Of a stretch of DNA of 64,000 nucleotides, positions 33,943-42,182 are shown in pieces. The translations under genes were made by a program, and so were the position numbers. Position 1 is the stretch's first letter; every line of letters starts with the position of its first letter. A model generated the notes under the pieces. It ran no database searches and had not been told where the DNA came from. It was given only the letters and a program-made list of their open reading frames with translations. The DNA comes from DASVFB01 sp963766345 (lineage in GTDB: Bacteria > Actinomycetota > Thermoleophilia > Gaiellales > Gaiellaceae), in NCBI GenBank assembly GCA_963766345.1, contig CAVXZL010000010.1, forward strand, positions 557,723 to 621,722, given 5' to 3'.

Positions 33943-35626
33943 GTGCGCCCGTAGTCGCGCCGACGTAAGCGGCTTCACGCAGGTACTGGTGTACGAAGGC
34001 GATGGCCATGCTGCCCTCGCCGACCGCTGCGGCGACACGCTTGACCGGGCTGAAGCGAACGTCGCCGCACGCAAAGATGCCGGGCACGCTCGTCTCGAGC
34101 AGGTACGGGTCGCGTTCCAGCTCCCAGCGTCCCGACGCCGCGGCGTCGGGGCCCGTGAGCACGAAGCCGCCCTTCGGATCGAGAGCGATCTCCGGCGGCA
34201 GCCAGTCCGTCTCCGCATCGGCGCCGATGAAGATGAACAGCCCGCCGGACTCGAGTCGCGTCTCCTCGCCGGTGTCGGCGTTGCGGACGTCGAGCGCCTC
34301 GAGCGAGGCCTCGCCGCGCGCGGCGACGATCTGCGTTCGTGTCAGCACGCCGATGTTCGGCCGCGTCTCGAGCTGGTCGATGAGGTACCGCGACATGCTC
34401 TTCTCGAGCCCGTCGCCGCGGCAGAGGATCGTCACGGTGTTCGCGTGCGTCGAGAAGAACATCGCCGCCTGTCCCGCGGAGTTCCCGGCGCCGACGATGT
34501 GGACGTCGAGGCCGTGCACGTTCGGCGCTTCGCTCCGTGCGGCGCCGTAGGAGATGCCCTTGCCCACGAGCCGGTCGAAGCCCTCGATCGCGAGTTGCCG
34601 CCACGACACGCCGCACGCGAGGATGATCGTCTTCCCGCGGAGCACGTCGCCTCCGTCGAGGTGCACCTGTCGAGAGTGCCCGTCGATCCGCGTGATCTGG
34701 CGCGTGACGAGGATCTCGGCGCCGAGCCGCCGCGCCTGCGAAAGCGCGCGGCTCGCGAGCTCGTCCCCCGACACGCCCGAGGGGAAGCCGAGGTAGTTCT
34801 CGATGCGGGACGACGACCCGGCCTGGCCGCCCGGGGCCTCTCGCTCGACGACGATCGTGCGCAGTCCCTCGGAGGCGCCGTAGACCGCGGCGGCGAGGCC
34901 GCCCGGGCCGGCGCCGACGATCACCGTGTCGTATTCGGCCGCTGCGGGCTCGGTTCCGAGGCCGAGCAGCTCGGCCACCCGGCGAAGCTGCGGGCGCACG
35001 ACTGTCTTGCCGTCGGCGAGCCGGATGACGGGCAGGTCTCCGCCGGGAGGGAGCGGGCCGCCCCACTGCTCGGCCGCGTCGTCGCCGTCGGGTGTGACCC
35101 ATTTGAACGAGATCTGGTTGCGGTCGAGGAACCGGCGGAGCTCGGAGCACTGCGCGTCCCAGCGCTCGCCGAGGACGGTTGCGCGCGGCGGCGGCGGCGC
35201 GGCCGCGAGACCCTGTAGGCCCCGCGAGCCGCTCATCCGGTGGCTCGCGAGCTTGCCTATCTCCTCGGCGACCTCGGGCGCAACTGCCGCGACGGCGTGG
35301 TAGTCGTGCGGCTCGATGCGCATCACGCGCGTCGGCTCGGCGGCCCGGAACCCGACCGGAAAGAACGTGCCGAGGGTGATCGGCACCTCGCCGAAGACGT
35401 CTCCCGGCAGGCGCTCCCCGAGGACGCGATCGATTCCGTCGACGTTCCTCGTCGCCTCGATGCGGCCCGCGAGCACCGCGAAGAGGGCCCGTTCCGCGCC
35501 CTCCTCGGCCGCGAACTCGCCGGGGACGAGGTTGATGTCGGCGGCGACGCGCGCCAACCGCTCGCACGCGGTCTCGTCGAGGCACTCGAACACCTGGACG
35601 GCGCGGATCTCGTCCGCGGTCACCAT
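33923..35626 (-). CDS. cNMP-binding / glutaredoxin-like / thioredoxin-reductase-like fusion
   Basis: 567 residues in three parts. A cyclic-nucleotide-binding domain (about 10-125) includes LPGDVFGEVPITLG; a degenerate thioredoxin-fold domain (about 148-225) follows; and then a thioredoxin-reductase-like FAD/NAD(P) module with VGAGPGGLAAAVYGASEG near 243, VGAGNSAGQAAMFFS near 386 and FACGDVRFSPVKRVAAAVGEG near the end. As in its smaller paralogue the ACxxC is missing (RSEAPNVHGLD). It may be allosterically controlled by a nucleotide and use a partner other than thioredoxin. It converges with the zinc-finger gene. Confidence 0.9.
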   Translation of the reverse strand: MVTADEIRAVQVFECLDETACERLARVAADINLVPGEFAAEEGAERALFAVLAGRIEATRNVDGIDRVLGERLPGDVFGEVPITLGTFFPVGFRAAEPTRVMRIEPHDYHAVAAVAPEVAEEIGKLASHRMSGSRGLQGLAAAPPPPRATVLGERWDAQCSELRRFLDRNQISFKWVTPDGDDAAEQWGGPLPPGGDLPVIRLADGKTVVRPQLRRVAELLGLGTEPAAAEYDTVIVGAGPGGLAAAVYGASEGLRTIVVEREAPGGQAGSSSRIENYLGFPSGVSGDELASRALSQARRLGAEILVTRQITRIDGHSRQVHLDGGDVLRGKTIILACGVSWRQLAIEGFDRLVGKGISYGAARSEAPNVHGLDVHIVGAGNSAGQAAMFFSTHANTVTILCRGDGLEKSMSRYLIDQLETRPNIGVLTRTQIVAARGEASLEALDVRNADTGEETRLESGGLFIFIGADAETDWLPPEIALDPKGGFVLTGPDAAASGRWELERDPYLLETSVPGIFACGDVRFSPVKRVAAAVGEGSMAIAFVHQYLREAAYVGATTGAPTPARP

Positions 35627-35709
35627 CGACGAGACCCCTCAGCGCCCCACGCCATGCGGCAAACCCTAGTCGGCTGCGCCGAGGGCTCCGCTTCATCTGA
35701 CAGCACCGT

Positions 35710-36318
35710 CTAGTTGCGCTTCACCCGGTAGTCGATGAACGTCGCGTACTGCGACTGGCGAACGCCGAGGTGCTCGAGGTCGAGCTGCTTCGTGAAGCCC
35801 TCGAACAGCCGCTTGCCGCCGCCGAGCGTGATCGGCGCGACGATGATCGTCAGCTCGTCGACGAGCCCGGCCTCGAGCGCCTGGCGAATGACCTCGGCGC
35901 CTCCCATCACGTGGACGTCCTTGTCGCCGGCCGCCTCCGTCGCCCGCCGCACCGCCTCCTCGACACCCGAGACGAACGTGAACGCGCCGCCTTCCGGCTC
36001 CTCGTCGGGACGGTGCGTGACGATGAAGAACGGCAGGCCCCACGGGTTCTTGTCGCCCCAGTGCTCGGCGGCCTCGTACGTCCAGCGCCCGCCGACGACC
36101 GCGCCCATGCTCGCCATCGCCTCGGAGAGCCACTCGGCATCGGCGCCCGTCGCCTCGCCGCTAGGGCTCTCGTCGTACGTCCACGGCCCGCCGAAAACCC
36201 AGTAGTGGAGCCGCTCGCCACCCTCGCCGAGCCCCTTGCCGGGGCCGTCGTCCGGTCCTGCGACGTAGCCGTCGACCGACGTCGTGATCGCTGCCAGCAC
36301 CTTCGTCATCGAGCTCAC
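35710..36318 (-). CDS. dihydrofolate-reductase family protein (RibD C-terminal-like)
   Basis: About 199-202 residues. The N-terminus KVLAAITTSVDGYVAGPDD, the central VVGGRWTYEAAEHWG, and VHVMGGAEVIRQALEAGLVDEL are typical of the DHFR/RibD-C superfamily of small NADPH-binding reductases (YyaP/YwjB type). The substrate is unknown; most relatives are not true DHFR. The start is either GTG 36318 or ATG 36309, both near AAAGGG. Confidence 0.85.
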   Translation of the reverse strand: MSSMTKVLAAITTSVDGYVAGPDDGPGKGLGEGGERLHYWVFGGPWTYDESPSGEATGADAEWLSEAMASMGAVVGGRWTYEAAEHWGDKNPWGLPFFIVTHRPDEEPEGGAFTFVSGVEEAVRRATEAAGDKDVHVMGGAEVIRQALEAGLVDELTIIVAPITLGGGKRLFEGFTKQLDLEHLGVRQSQYATFIDYRVKRN

Positions 36319-36438
36319 CCTTTCGCGGTTGTCTTCTTGAAGAGCGTCGTCTGTTCAGACCGTCGGAAGGCCGGAGACTCATCGGACGGATGTTTCCGGG
36401 CCCCCGAACGAGGGATGTCCCAGGACGGTGGCGAGCCT

Positions 36439-36636
36439 ATGATGAGAGCGCGGCACATGAACGGAAGCAACGATCCCCTGCGGCGGATCGCACACGGCCA
36501 CTCTTCGCCGGTGCCGATCGACGCGCTGCTCGCCGACGATCCCGATTTGTGGCTCGTCAACGCCGACATGCGCGCGTGGACGGACGCGCACCCGTGCGAG
36601 TGCGAAGCGCTCTGCGAGTGCGACCGAGCCGCCTGA
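36439..36636 (+). CDS. small cysteine-containing protein, unknown
   Basis: 58-65 residues depending on which of three in-frame ATGs (36439, 36442, 36457) is used. The body has PVPIDALLADDPDLWLVNAD and ends in CECEALCECDRAA, a four-cysteine cluster that could bind a metal. No family recognised. The base composition is compatible with coding, but the evidence is limited to the ORF and the cysteine motif. Confidence 0.4.
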   Translation: MMRARHMNGSNDPLRRIAHGHSSPVPIDALLADDPDLWLVNADMRAWTDAHPCECEALCECDRAA

Positions 36637-36749
36637 CAAGCCGCCTAACCGAGCCTTGACTTCACGTGGGGCGAGTGCTTTGTTAGCCGCACCAGACAAC
36701 TGAACCGGCGCGTGATGCGGCCTCCACGCCAGACGCTGTACGAGGGGGG

Positions 36750-38288
36750 ATGGGTGTGGAACGGCATGGTTCGGAGACCTACTACGTCATCGGCGAGGGC
36801 CTGCTCGGCGAGGCTCGCGGCGGCAGGGATGTCGTAACGCTTCCCGCGCCCGCGCGGACCGCGGCGCCTCTGACCGCGGCTCCGCCGTTTCGGTTCTCGC
36901 GGCTCGGGCCGAAGGGGTCGGGCAAGCAACTCGGCCGGCCGAACCGCTTGAAGATCGCGCAGGCGATGACGCACGACAATCTCGCGCCGGGGCAGATCCC
37001 GGCCGGTTACACGTACCTCGGCCAGTTCATCGACCACGACCTGACGTTCGACAAGAGCTCGCTGATGGAGGGCGTCGACATCTCGCCGGCGACGCTCCTG
37101 CAGTCGCGCTCGCCGAGCCTCGACCTCGACTCGCTCTACGGCAACGGGCCAAGCGATCCCGGCTCGGCGAAGTTCTACGCCGCCGACGGGATTCACCTCA
37201 AGGAAGGCGCGGCGCAAGGGGGGCCGCCGGGCTCCGACCTGCCGCGCAAGGCGAGCGGCGAGGCGATCATCCCCGACCCGCGGAACGACGAGAACCTCGC
37301 CGTCGCGCAGATCCATTGCGCGTTCATCCGGTTCCACAACCGCGTCGTCGACTCCCTCGGCGCGATTCCCGCAACCGAGCGCTTCCGTGCGGCACGCCGC
37401 CGCGTCACGAAGCACTACCAGTGGATGATCCGGCACGACTACCTGGCGAGGATCTGCAACCCCGCGATCGTGACGAACGTCTTCACGCAGGGCCGCAAGG
37501 TGTTCGAGGTCGGCGCCTCGCCGACGAGCGTGCCGACGATGCCGATCGAGTTCTCGGTTGCCGCGTTCCGGCTCGGGCACAGCATGGTGCGCGCCAACTA
37601 CAGCTGGAACAAGGTGTTCCCGGGCGCGACGCTCGCGCAGCTCTTCGAGTTCACGCACCTGAGCGGCGGCCTGCCGAGCCCGATCCCGGACATCTGGATC
37701 GCGGACTTCCGTCGGCTCTTCGACTTCAGCCAGCTGACGCCGGTGAACCCGGCGCTCGTCGTGCCCGCGGCCAAGTTCAACCGCGCGATGCGGATCGACA
37801 CGAAGCTCGTCAATCCTCTGGCCGTGCTGCCGGTCGCCGACCCCGCGCCCGAGAACAACCTCGCGTTCCGCAACCTGCTCCGCGCGAACATGGTGAAGCT
37901 CGCGACGGGGCAGCAGATGGTCACGTTCATCCGGAGCAAGGGCCTCGCGGTGAACAAGCTGACGAAGGCGCAGATCAAGAACGGCAACGGCGGCGCGAGC
38001 CTCGCCGCGCTGAACACGACCCAGCGCAACGCGCTGCTCGACAACACGCCGCTGTGGTTCTACATCCTCCGTGAGGCCGAGTTCCACCAGGGCAAGCTGC
38101 ACGCCGTCGGCGCACGGATCGCAGCCGAGACGTTCCACCGCGCGATCGAGGGCAGCCAGTTCTCGATCGTCCGCGACACGAACTTCCATCCGGTCCTCGG
38201 CCCGAACAACACGACGTTCCGCATGATCGACCTGTTGAACTTCGCGTTCAACGGGAACCCGGCGCTGCTCAACCCGAACGGCAACTGA
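36750..38288 (+). CDS. animal-type heme peroxidase family protein
   Basis: 512 residues. The distal-His segment TYLGQFIDHDLTFD lies near 90-103 and the substrate/calcium region RNDENLAVAQIHCAFIRFHN near 176-195. The proximal His is in FRLGHSMVRANYSW near 275, and the C-terminus contains ALLNPNGN. Bacterial members of the peroxidase-cyclooxygenase superfamily (peroxidockerins/peroxicins) use H2O2 to oxidise halides or lipids. No signal peptide is visible. The gene is monocistronic and followed by a strong intrinsic terminator. Confidence 0.9.
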   Translation: MGVERHGSETYYVIGEGLLGEARGGRDVVTLPAPARTAAPLTAAPPFRFSRLGPKGSGKQLGRPNRLKIAQAMTHDNLAPGQIPAGYTYLGQFIDHDLTFDKSSLMEGVDISPATLLQSRSPSLDLDSLYGNGPSDPGSAKFYAADGIHLKEGAAQGGPPGSDLPRKASGEAIIPDPRNDENLAVAQIHCAFIRFHNRVVDSLGAIPATERFRAARRRVTKHYQWMIRHDYLARICNPAIVTNVFTQGRKVFEVGASPTSVPTMPIEFSVAAFRLGHSMVRANYSWNKVFPGATLAQLFEFTHLSGGLPSPIPDIWIADFRRLFDFSQLTPVNPALVVPAAKFNRAMRIDTKLVNPLAVLPVADPAPENNLAFRNLLRANMVKLATGQQMVTFIRSKGLAVNKLTKAQIKNGNGGASLAALNTTQRNALLDNTPLWFYILREAEFHQGKLHAVGARIAAETFHRAIEGSQFSIVRDTNFHPVLGPNNTTFRMIDLLNFAFNGNPALLNPNGN

Positions 38289-38311
38289 GGCAGACGCGTA
38301 GCGACGCACGG

Positions 38312-38337
38312 AAAAGCCCTGCTCAGGCAGGGCTTTT
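38312..38337 (+). terminator. intrinsic terminator after heme peroxidase gene
   Basis: AAAAGCCCTGC-TCAG-GCAGGGCTTTT: 11 perfect pairs with a TCAG loop, beginning 23 bases after the peroxidase stop, with A-run and T-run arms. The best classical terminator in the window. Confidence 0.9.
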
Positions 38338-38341
38338 CTGA

Positions 38342-38440
38342 CTCTGGTCGCACTCCGCCTGGTTACACCACGTCATGCGCGACCGGCCGCAGGTCGTCCT
38401 CGATGCCGTCGCGGAGGTCGTCGCAACCGTGCGCCGATGA
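38342..38440 (+). pseudogene. possible 3' remnant of an alpha/beta-hydrolase gene
   Basis: An open frame of 32 codons with no proper start reads WSHSAWLHHVMRDRPQ, then VVLDAVAEVVATVRR and a stop. This resembles the C-terminal catalytic-His helix of alpha/beta hydrolases (H...RPxxVLxAVxEVV). The rest of such a gene is not present upstream, where the peroxidase terminator lies. Weak evidence. Confidence 0.3.
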
Positions 38441-38527
38441 GTTTCGGGCGGTCTGCCGGTCCTAGCGCGTACAGATCCGCAAAGCACCCAGAGAGGTCTT
38501 GCCTGCAGTAACGACTCCAGGAGGGAC

Positions 38528-39214
38528 ATGAAGCTTCTTCTCACTTCCAGCGGCGTCCTCAACACGAGCATCCAGGACGCGCTCGTCGACCTGCTGGGCA
38601 AACCGATTGCCGAGTGCAGCGCGCTCTGCATTCCCACCGGGGTGCAGCCCTTCCCCGGCGGGCCTTCACACGTCTACGGGTTCATCAGGGGATCGGCCCC
38701 GGGCCACATCTGCGGCTTGGGTTGGAAGTCGTTGGGAGTGCTGGAGCTGACCGCGCTTCCCAGCATCAAAGAGGAGTACTGGGTTCCGGCGGTCCAGGAA
38801 GTCGACGCCCTGCTGGTTTGGGGCGGCAGTCCCTTGTATCTGTGTTACTGGATGCGGCAGTCCGGACTCGCCGACCTCCTGCCGTCACTCCGGCGGGAGA
38901 CCGTCTACGTCGGCACGAGCGGCGGTGCCATGGTCGCGACTTCCGACTTCGGAGGAACGACCTATGACGACAGTGAGCCGCTCACCGGCAGCGACAGGGC
39001 GCTGGGACTCGTCGAGTTCTCGTTGTTTCCGCACCTGGAGCGCGAGGACATGCCGGACACCACACTGGCCAACATCGAGAAATGGGCCGCCGGTTTGTCG
39101 GTGCCGGCGTATGCGATCGACGATCAGACCGCGATCAAGGTGGTCGACGGCAACCTCGAAGTCGTCTCCGAGGGGCGCTGGAAGCTTCTTACACCCGGCG
39201 CGAAAGCAAGCTAA
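38528..39214 (+). CDS. peptidase E-like protein (peptidase S51)
   Basis: 228 residues. The S51 hallmarks are MKLLLTSSGVLN at the N-terminus, LLVWGGSPLYL near 95 and the nucleophile block YVGTSGGAMVATSD (Ser near 135), with EFSLFPHLERED following. Peptidase E cleaves Asp-Xaa dipeptides with a Ser-His-Glu triad. GCAGGAGG-like sequence (CAGGAGGGAC) precedes ATG 38528. Probably co-transcribed with the cupin gene 38 bases downstream. Confidence 0.85.
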   Translation: MKLLLTSSGVLNTSIQDALVDLLGKPIAECSALCIPTGVQPFPGGPSHVYGFIRGSAPGHICGLGWKSLGVLELTALPSIKEEYWVPAVQEVDALLVWGGSPLYLCYWMRQSGLADLLPSLRRETVYVGTSGGAMVATSDFGGTTYDDSEPLTGSDRALGLVEFSLFPHLEREDMPDTTLANIEKWAAGLSVPAYAIDDQTAIKVVDGNLEVVSEGRWKLLTPGAKAS

Positions 39215-39252
39215 TCCGCAGTTGCGGTGAAACCTCGACGAAAGGAGTCCCG

Positions 39253-39768
39253 ATGAGCACCGACCCGGTTCGGCGCGCGAACCTCGCCGCGATCACCTGC
39301 GATCCACGTCCACAACTGCCGGACGGCTTCCGGCGGAACAGCACGCGAGTCGGGACACTGCTCGGCGCCGCGCGGACCGGGCTGAGCGTCTACGAGATAC
39401 CTCCCGGCCAGGCTGTCGGCCCGTACCACTACGAAGATCCTGAAGAGGAGTGGCTCCTGGTCGTTTCCGGCACGCCGACGCTGCGGCACCCGGGCGGCGA
39501 GGACCAGCTCGAACCATGGGACCTCGTCTTCTTTCCCTCCGGCCCCCTCGGAGCACACCACGTGCGGAACGACAGCGAGGTAACCGCCCGCGTCGCGATG
39601 TTCTCCTCGATCTCGGCAGGGGTCGGCGCCGTCGTCTATCCCGACACCGACATGATCCAGCTCTTCACCACCGACGGCGAGGACGACCTTGTCGTCGAAC
39701 GGAGCAGCGCCGTGGACGTAGCAGCGCCGTGGACTACCGGAGAAGGCAAGGCCAAAGCCGAGACGTAA
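39253..39768 (+). CDS. cupin-domain protein
   Basis: 171 residues. Motif 1 is VGPYHYEDPEEEWLLVVSGT (HxH-type start, E ligands, about 56-75) and motif 2 DLVFFPSGPLGAHHVRNDSE (about 93-112). The C-terminal segment VVYPDTDMIQLFTTDGE matches cupins that resemble mannose-6-phosphate isomerase-like regulators. The activity is unknown. AAAGGAG lies seven bases before ATG 39253. Confidence 0.85.
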   Translation: MSTDPVRRANLAAITCDPRPQLPDGFRRNSTRVGTLLGAARTGLSVYEIPPGQAVGPYHYEDPEEEWLLVVSGTPTLRHPGGEDQLEPWDLVFFPSGPLGAHHVRNDSEVTARVAMFSSISAGVGAVVYPDTDMIQLFTTDGEDDLVVERSSAVDVAAPWTTGEGKAKAET

Positions 39769-39789
39769 GCAATCTGACTGCGCGAGCGT

Positions 39790-40239
39790 TCACGCGCGCG
39801 CCGCGTACTCGACGCCCGCGAACGGCCAGTCGGAGGCGAGCCATTCGCTCACGGCGCGCCAGAGCGGTGCGTCGAGGTGCGCATGGCTCGCCCGTATCCA
39901 GGAGTGCGCACGGGCGTCGTCGTCGCCGTCGCGCTGCGGGTAGATGTAGACGCAACCGATCACGTCGCGGCTCGCCGGATCGAGCACGGTGTACGTGAAG
40001 CCCGTTCGTTTGGCGAAGTCGTCGGCATGGCGCTGCAGGTCTGCGCGGTTCTCGTCCGGCGTCATCTCCCGCGGCCACTTGCTGTCCTCCCACCCGGGCG
40101 TTGCGTGGATGTGCTCCATGGACGATCTCCACGCGTCGTAGTCCTGATCGTTGTGCTCGGGACGCAGCGGCTCGAGCACGAACAGCGGCGTCTCGAGGCG
40201 CTCAGGGACGTCGAAGTCGCGCGGGACGAACTCGTCCAC
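39790..40239 (-). CDS. GNAT-family acetyltransferase-like protein
   Basis: 149 residues from GTG 40239, which has TACGAT seven bases upstream and no Shine-Dalgarno. The segment FTYTVLDPASRDVIGCVYIYP and the C-terminal WLASDWPFAGVEYAARA suit a GNAT fold, but the Q/RxxGxG/A acetyl-CoA loop is not obvious: HLDAPLWRAVSEWL occupies that place. It may be a divergent or non-catalytic member. Confidence 0.7.
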   Translation of the reverse strand: MDEFVPRDFDVPERLETPLFVLEPLRPEHNDQDYDAWRSSMEHIHATPGWEDSKWPREMTPDENRADLQRHADDFAKRTGFTYTVLDPASRDVIGCVYIYPQRDGDDDARAHSWIRASHAHLDAPLWRAVSEWLASDWPFAGVEYAARA

Positions 40240-40285
40240 GCGACCGATCGTAGAGCGTTCGCTGCGCCGCAACCGTGATACCGGG

Positions 40286-40798
40286 CTAGCTGACGCCCAG
40301 TGCTTCGTAGGCCGTGAAGAGCTCGTTCCAGCGCGCCTCGACGTTGCGGAGCTCGCGACCGCTGATGTAGTCGGCGAGGTGCTCGACGTGAATCTGGATC
40401 CCCGCGCCGTAGGCTGCGAGCAGGTTGACGGGCAAGCCCCGCACCTCCCAGACCAGCCTGGTCCGAACGCCCTCGGCAAACAACTGGGCCTCGTTCACGG
40501 TCTGCTCCGGCTGGCCGGGCCGAGGATCGGGATCGCGCATCGCCAACAGCAGGCGCTGCGGAGGCTCGCACGCCTCCACGTGCCCTGTGCGCTCTCCCGC
40601 GAGGGCGATGCGAACACGGAACTCGCCCCCCTGAGAAAGCTGGCCCTCTACCTCGCCGTACCAGTGGGCGAGTCGACCGGGATCGGTGAGCGCTCCCCAG
40701 AGGTCGTCGATCCCGGTGTCGAGGCGATCTTCCATCCGCACGACGCCCTCGCCGTCGACGGAATGGAGACTCCCGAGAACGGATGCATCGCCAGTCAT
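40286..40798 (-). CDS. SRPBCC (AHSA1-like) domain protein
   Basis: 170 residues. The START/Bet v 1-like pattern is clear: MEDRLDTGIDDLWGALTDPGRLAHWYGEVEG (about 22-52), then strands with GGEFRVRIALAGERTGHVEACEPPQRL and a long C-terminal helix (LRNVEARWNELFTAYEALG). These proteins bind hydrophobic ligands or act as co-chaperones/toxin-like. GGAGGAT precedes ATG 40798. Confidence 0.85.
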   Translation of the reverse strand: MTGDASVLGSLHSVDGEGVVRMEDRLDTGIDDLWGALTDPGRLAHWYGEVEGQLSQGGEFRVRIALAGERTGHVEACEPPQRLLLAMRDPDPRPGQPEQTVNEAQLFAEGVRTRLVWEVRGLPVNLLAAYGAGIQIHVEHLADYISGRELRNVEARWNELFTAYEALGVS

Positions 40799-40932
40799 GT
40801 AGATCCTCCTTCACTCCCGCTTTCGCTGGTTTCGATGAGGCGAAACGTTCGAGCGCCCGCGCCCACCGTCGATGCTTAGACCGCACAGTGCCCACGAAGT
40901 CATCGGACATCGCGTAATGCGCCAGGGCGCTC

Positions 40933-41499
40933 TTACGGCCGGGCTTCGAGGACTTTCTTCACGACCCAGCGGTGTTTGCCGATCTTGCGGTCGCGGCTGA
41001 ACCCGAGCTTGTCGTAGGTCGACAGGGCGCCGTTGAAGAGGAAACCGGCGGGCACCGAGTTCGCGTCTTCCGGGTAGCCCTCGACGGTTCCGCCGCCGAG
41101 GCCCGCGATCAGATCGAGCGCGCCTGCAAGTGCGGCAGTGGCCACGCCCCGACGGCGATGCCCCTTACCGACGAAGCAGCACGCGATTCGCCAATCGGGC
41201 AACCCCGTCAGGCTTTTCTCGTACTGCGTCCGGTTCTTGATCTTGGGTACCTCGTCGGGCACGCCGAACTGGCACCAGCCAACACAGTCATCCCCGTCGA
41301 AGACGAGTGCCGCGTGGGCGGCGCCCGCCCGAACGCGAGCGAGCTTCCGTTCGCGGTTCAGGTCGGCCTCGCGACTGTCATCAGAGTGGAAGCCCATACA
41401 CCAGCAACCGCCGAAGATGCCGTTGTTGCGCTCCACCAGGCTGGCAAACGCTTGCCAGGTCGATTCATCGAGAGCCTTGATCGTGTAGCCCGACCCCAC
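40933..41499 (-). CDS. GNAT acetyltransferase
   Basis: 188 residues. A Cys-rich start (NNGIFGGCWCMGFHSDDS) and the acetyl-CoA loop CFVGKGHRRRGVATAALAGALDL near 110-132 identify a GNAT subgroup common in actinobacteria and Firmicutes. GTG 41499 has TAGCCT eight bases upstream and no Shine-Dalgarno (leaderless pattern). The substrate is unknown. Confidence 0.88.
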   Translation of the reverse strand: MGSGYTIKALDESTWQAFASLVERNNGIFGGCWCMGFHSDDSREADLNRERKLARVRAGAAHAALVFDGDDCVGWCQFGVPDEVPKIKNRTQYEKSLTGLPDWRIACCFVGKGHRRRGVATAALAGALDLIAGLGGGTVEGYPEDANSVPAGFLFNGALSTYDKLGFSRDRKIGKHRWVVKKVLEARP

Positions 41500-41575
41500 C
41501 GAGGCGCAGGCTAACCCCGTCGAGGGCCAGACCGCTGGTCTGCGCGAGAATGCTTACGCCTGAGCGCGAAGGCAC

Positions 41576-41620
41576 TCAGCCGCGGACGCTCGCCCACATG
41601 CGCGACGCGTCCGCGGCTGA
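41576..41620 (-). terminator. long perfect hairpin 3' of carbonic anhydrase gene
   Basis: TCAGCCGCGGACG (41576-41588) and CGTCCGCGGCTGA (41608-41620) form a 13-bp perfect stem with a 19-nt loop, ten bases beyond the carbonic anhydrase stop. No U-tract. Confidence 0.6.
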
Positions 41621-41629
41621 CCGATCAGG

Positions 41630-42122
41630 TCACGTGACCTCGTCGAGGCGCCCGGTGTGCACGTCGTAGATGAAGCCGCGCACGCTGTCCTTCTTCGGGA
41701 TGAAGGGGCTCGCCTTGATGCGCGCGATCGACTGGCGCACGTCGTCCTCGAGGTTCGAGAACGTCTCGGCCGACCACGACGGCTTCACTCCCGTCTCCTC
41801 CTGGATGTGCAGGCGGAAGTCGGCGTCCTCGAACGTGAGCATCCCGCAGTCCGTGTGGTGGATGAGGATGATCTCCTCGGTTCCGAGCAGGCGCTGCGAG
41901 ATCGAGAGCGAGCGGATCTCGTCGTCGGTCACGACGCCGCCGGCGTTGCGGATCACGTGGGCGTCGCCCTCTGCGAGGCCGAGGATGCCGTACGGATTGA
42001 GCTCGCGCGTCCATGCAGGCGAGGACCGCGACATGCTTCGCGGGCGGGAGCGGCAGTTCGCCCTTGTCGAACGACGCCGCGTACTGCTCGGCGTTCTGTA
42101 GGAGCTCGTCGGTCACGCTCAC
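41630..42122 (-). pseudogene. beta-class carbonic anhydrase with +1 frameshift
   Basis: GTG 42122 has AAGGAGG upstream and opens SVTDELLQNAEQYAASFDKG through VAVLACMDAR, the first zinc/Asp-Arg motif (CxDxR). The frame then fails. Removing one base at about 42003 restores LNPYGILGLAEGDAHVIRNAGG, then IILIHHTDCGM (second zinc motif HxxC) and a normal end at 41630, about 163 residues in all. Either a true inactivating insertion or an assembly error; all zinc ligands are intact. The enzyme interconverts CO2 and bicarbonate, the substrate of PEP carboxylase elsewhere in this window. Confidence 0.85.
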
Positions 42123-42182
42123 GGCTGCCTCCTTGGGCCGGGGGTAGGGCGTTAAGGAGGTGTAAACGGCTCGGCGCCGAGA

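Noticed and set aside
36656..36686. TTGACT followed by TTTGTTAG upstream of the heme peroxidase
   Set aside because: The -10 match is poor at 17-18 bp spacing, so not listed as a promoter.
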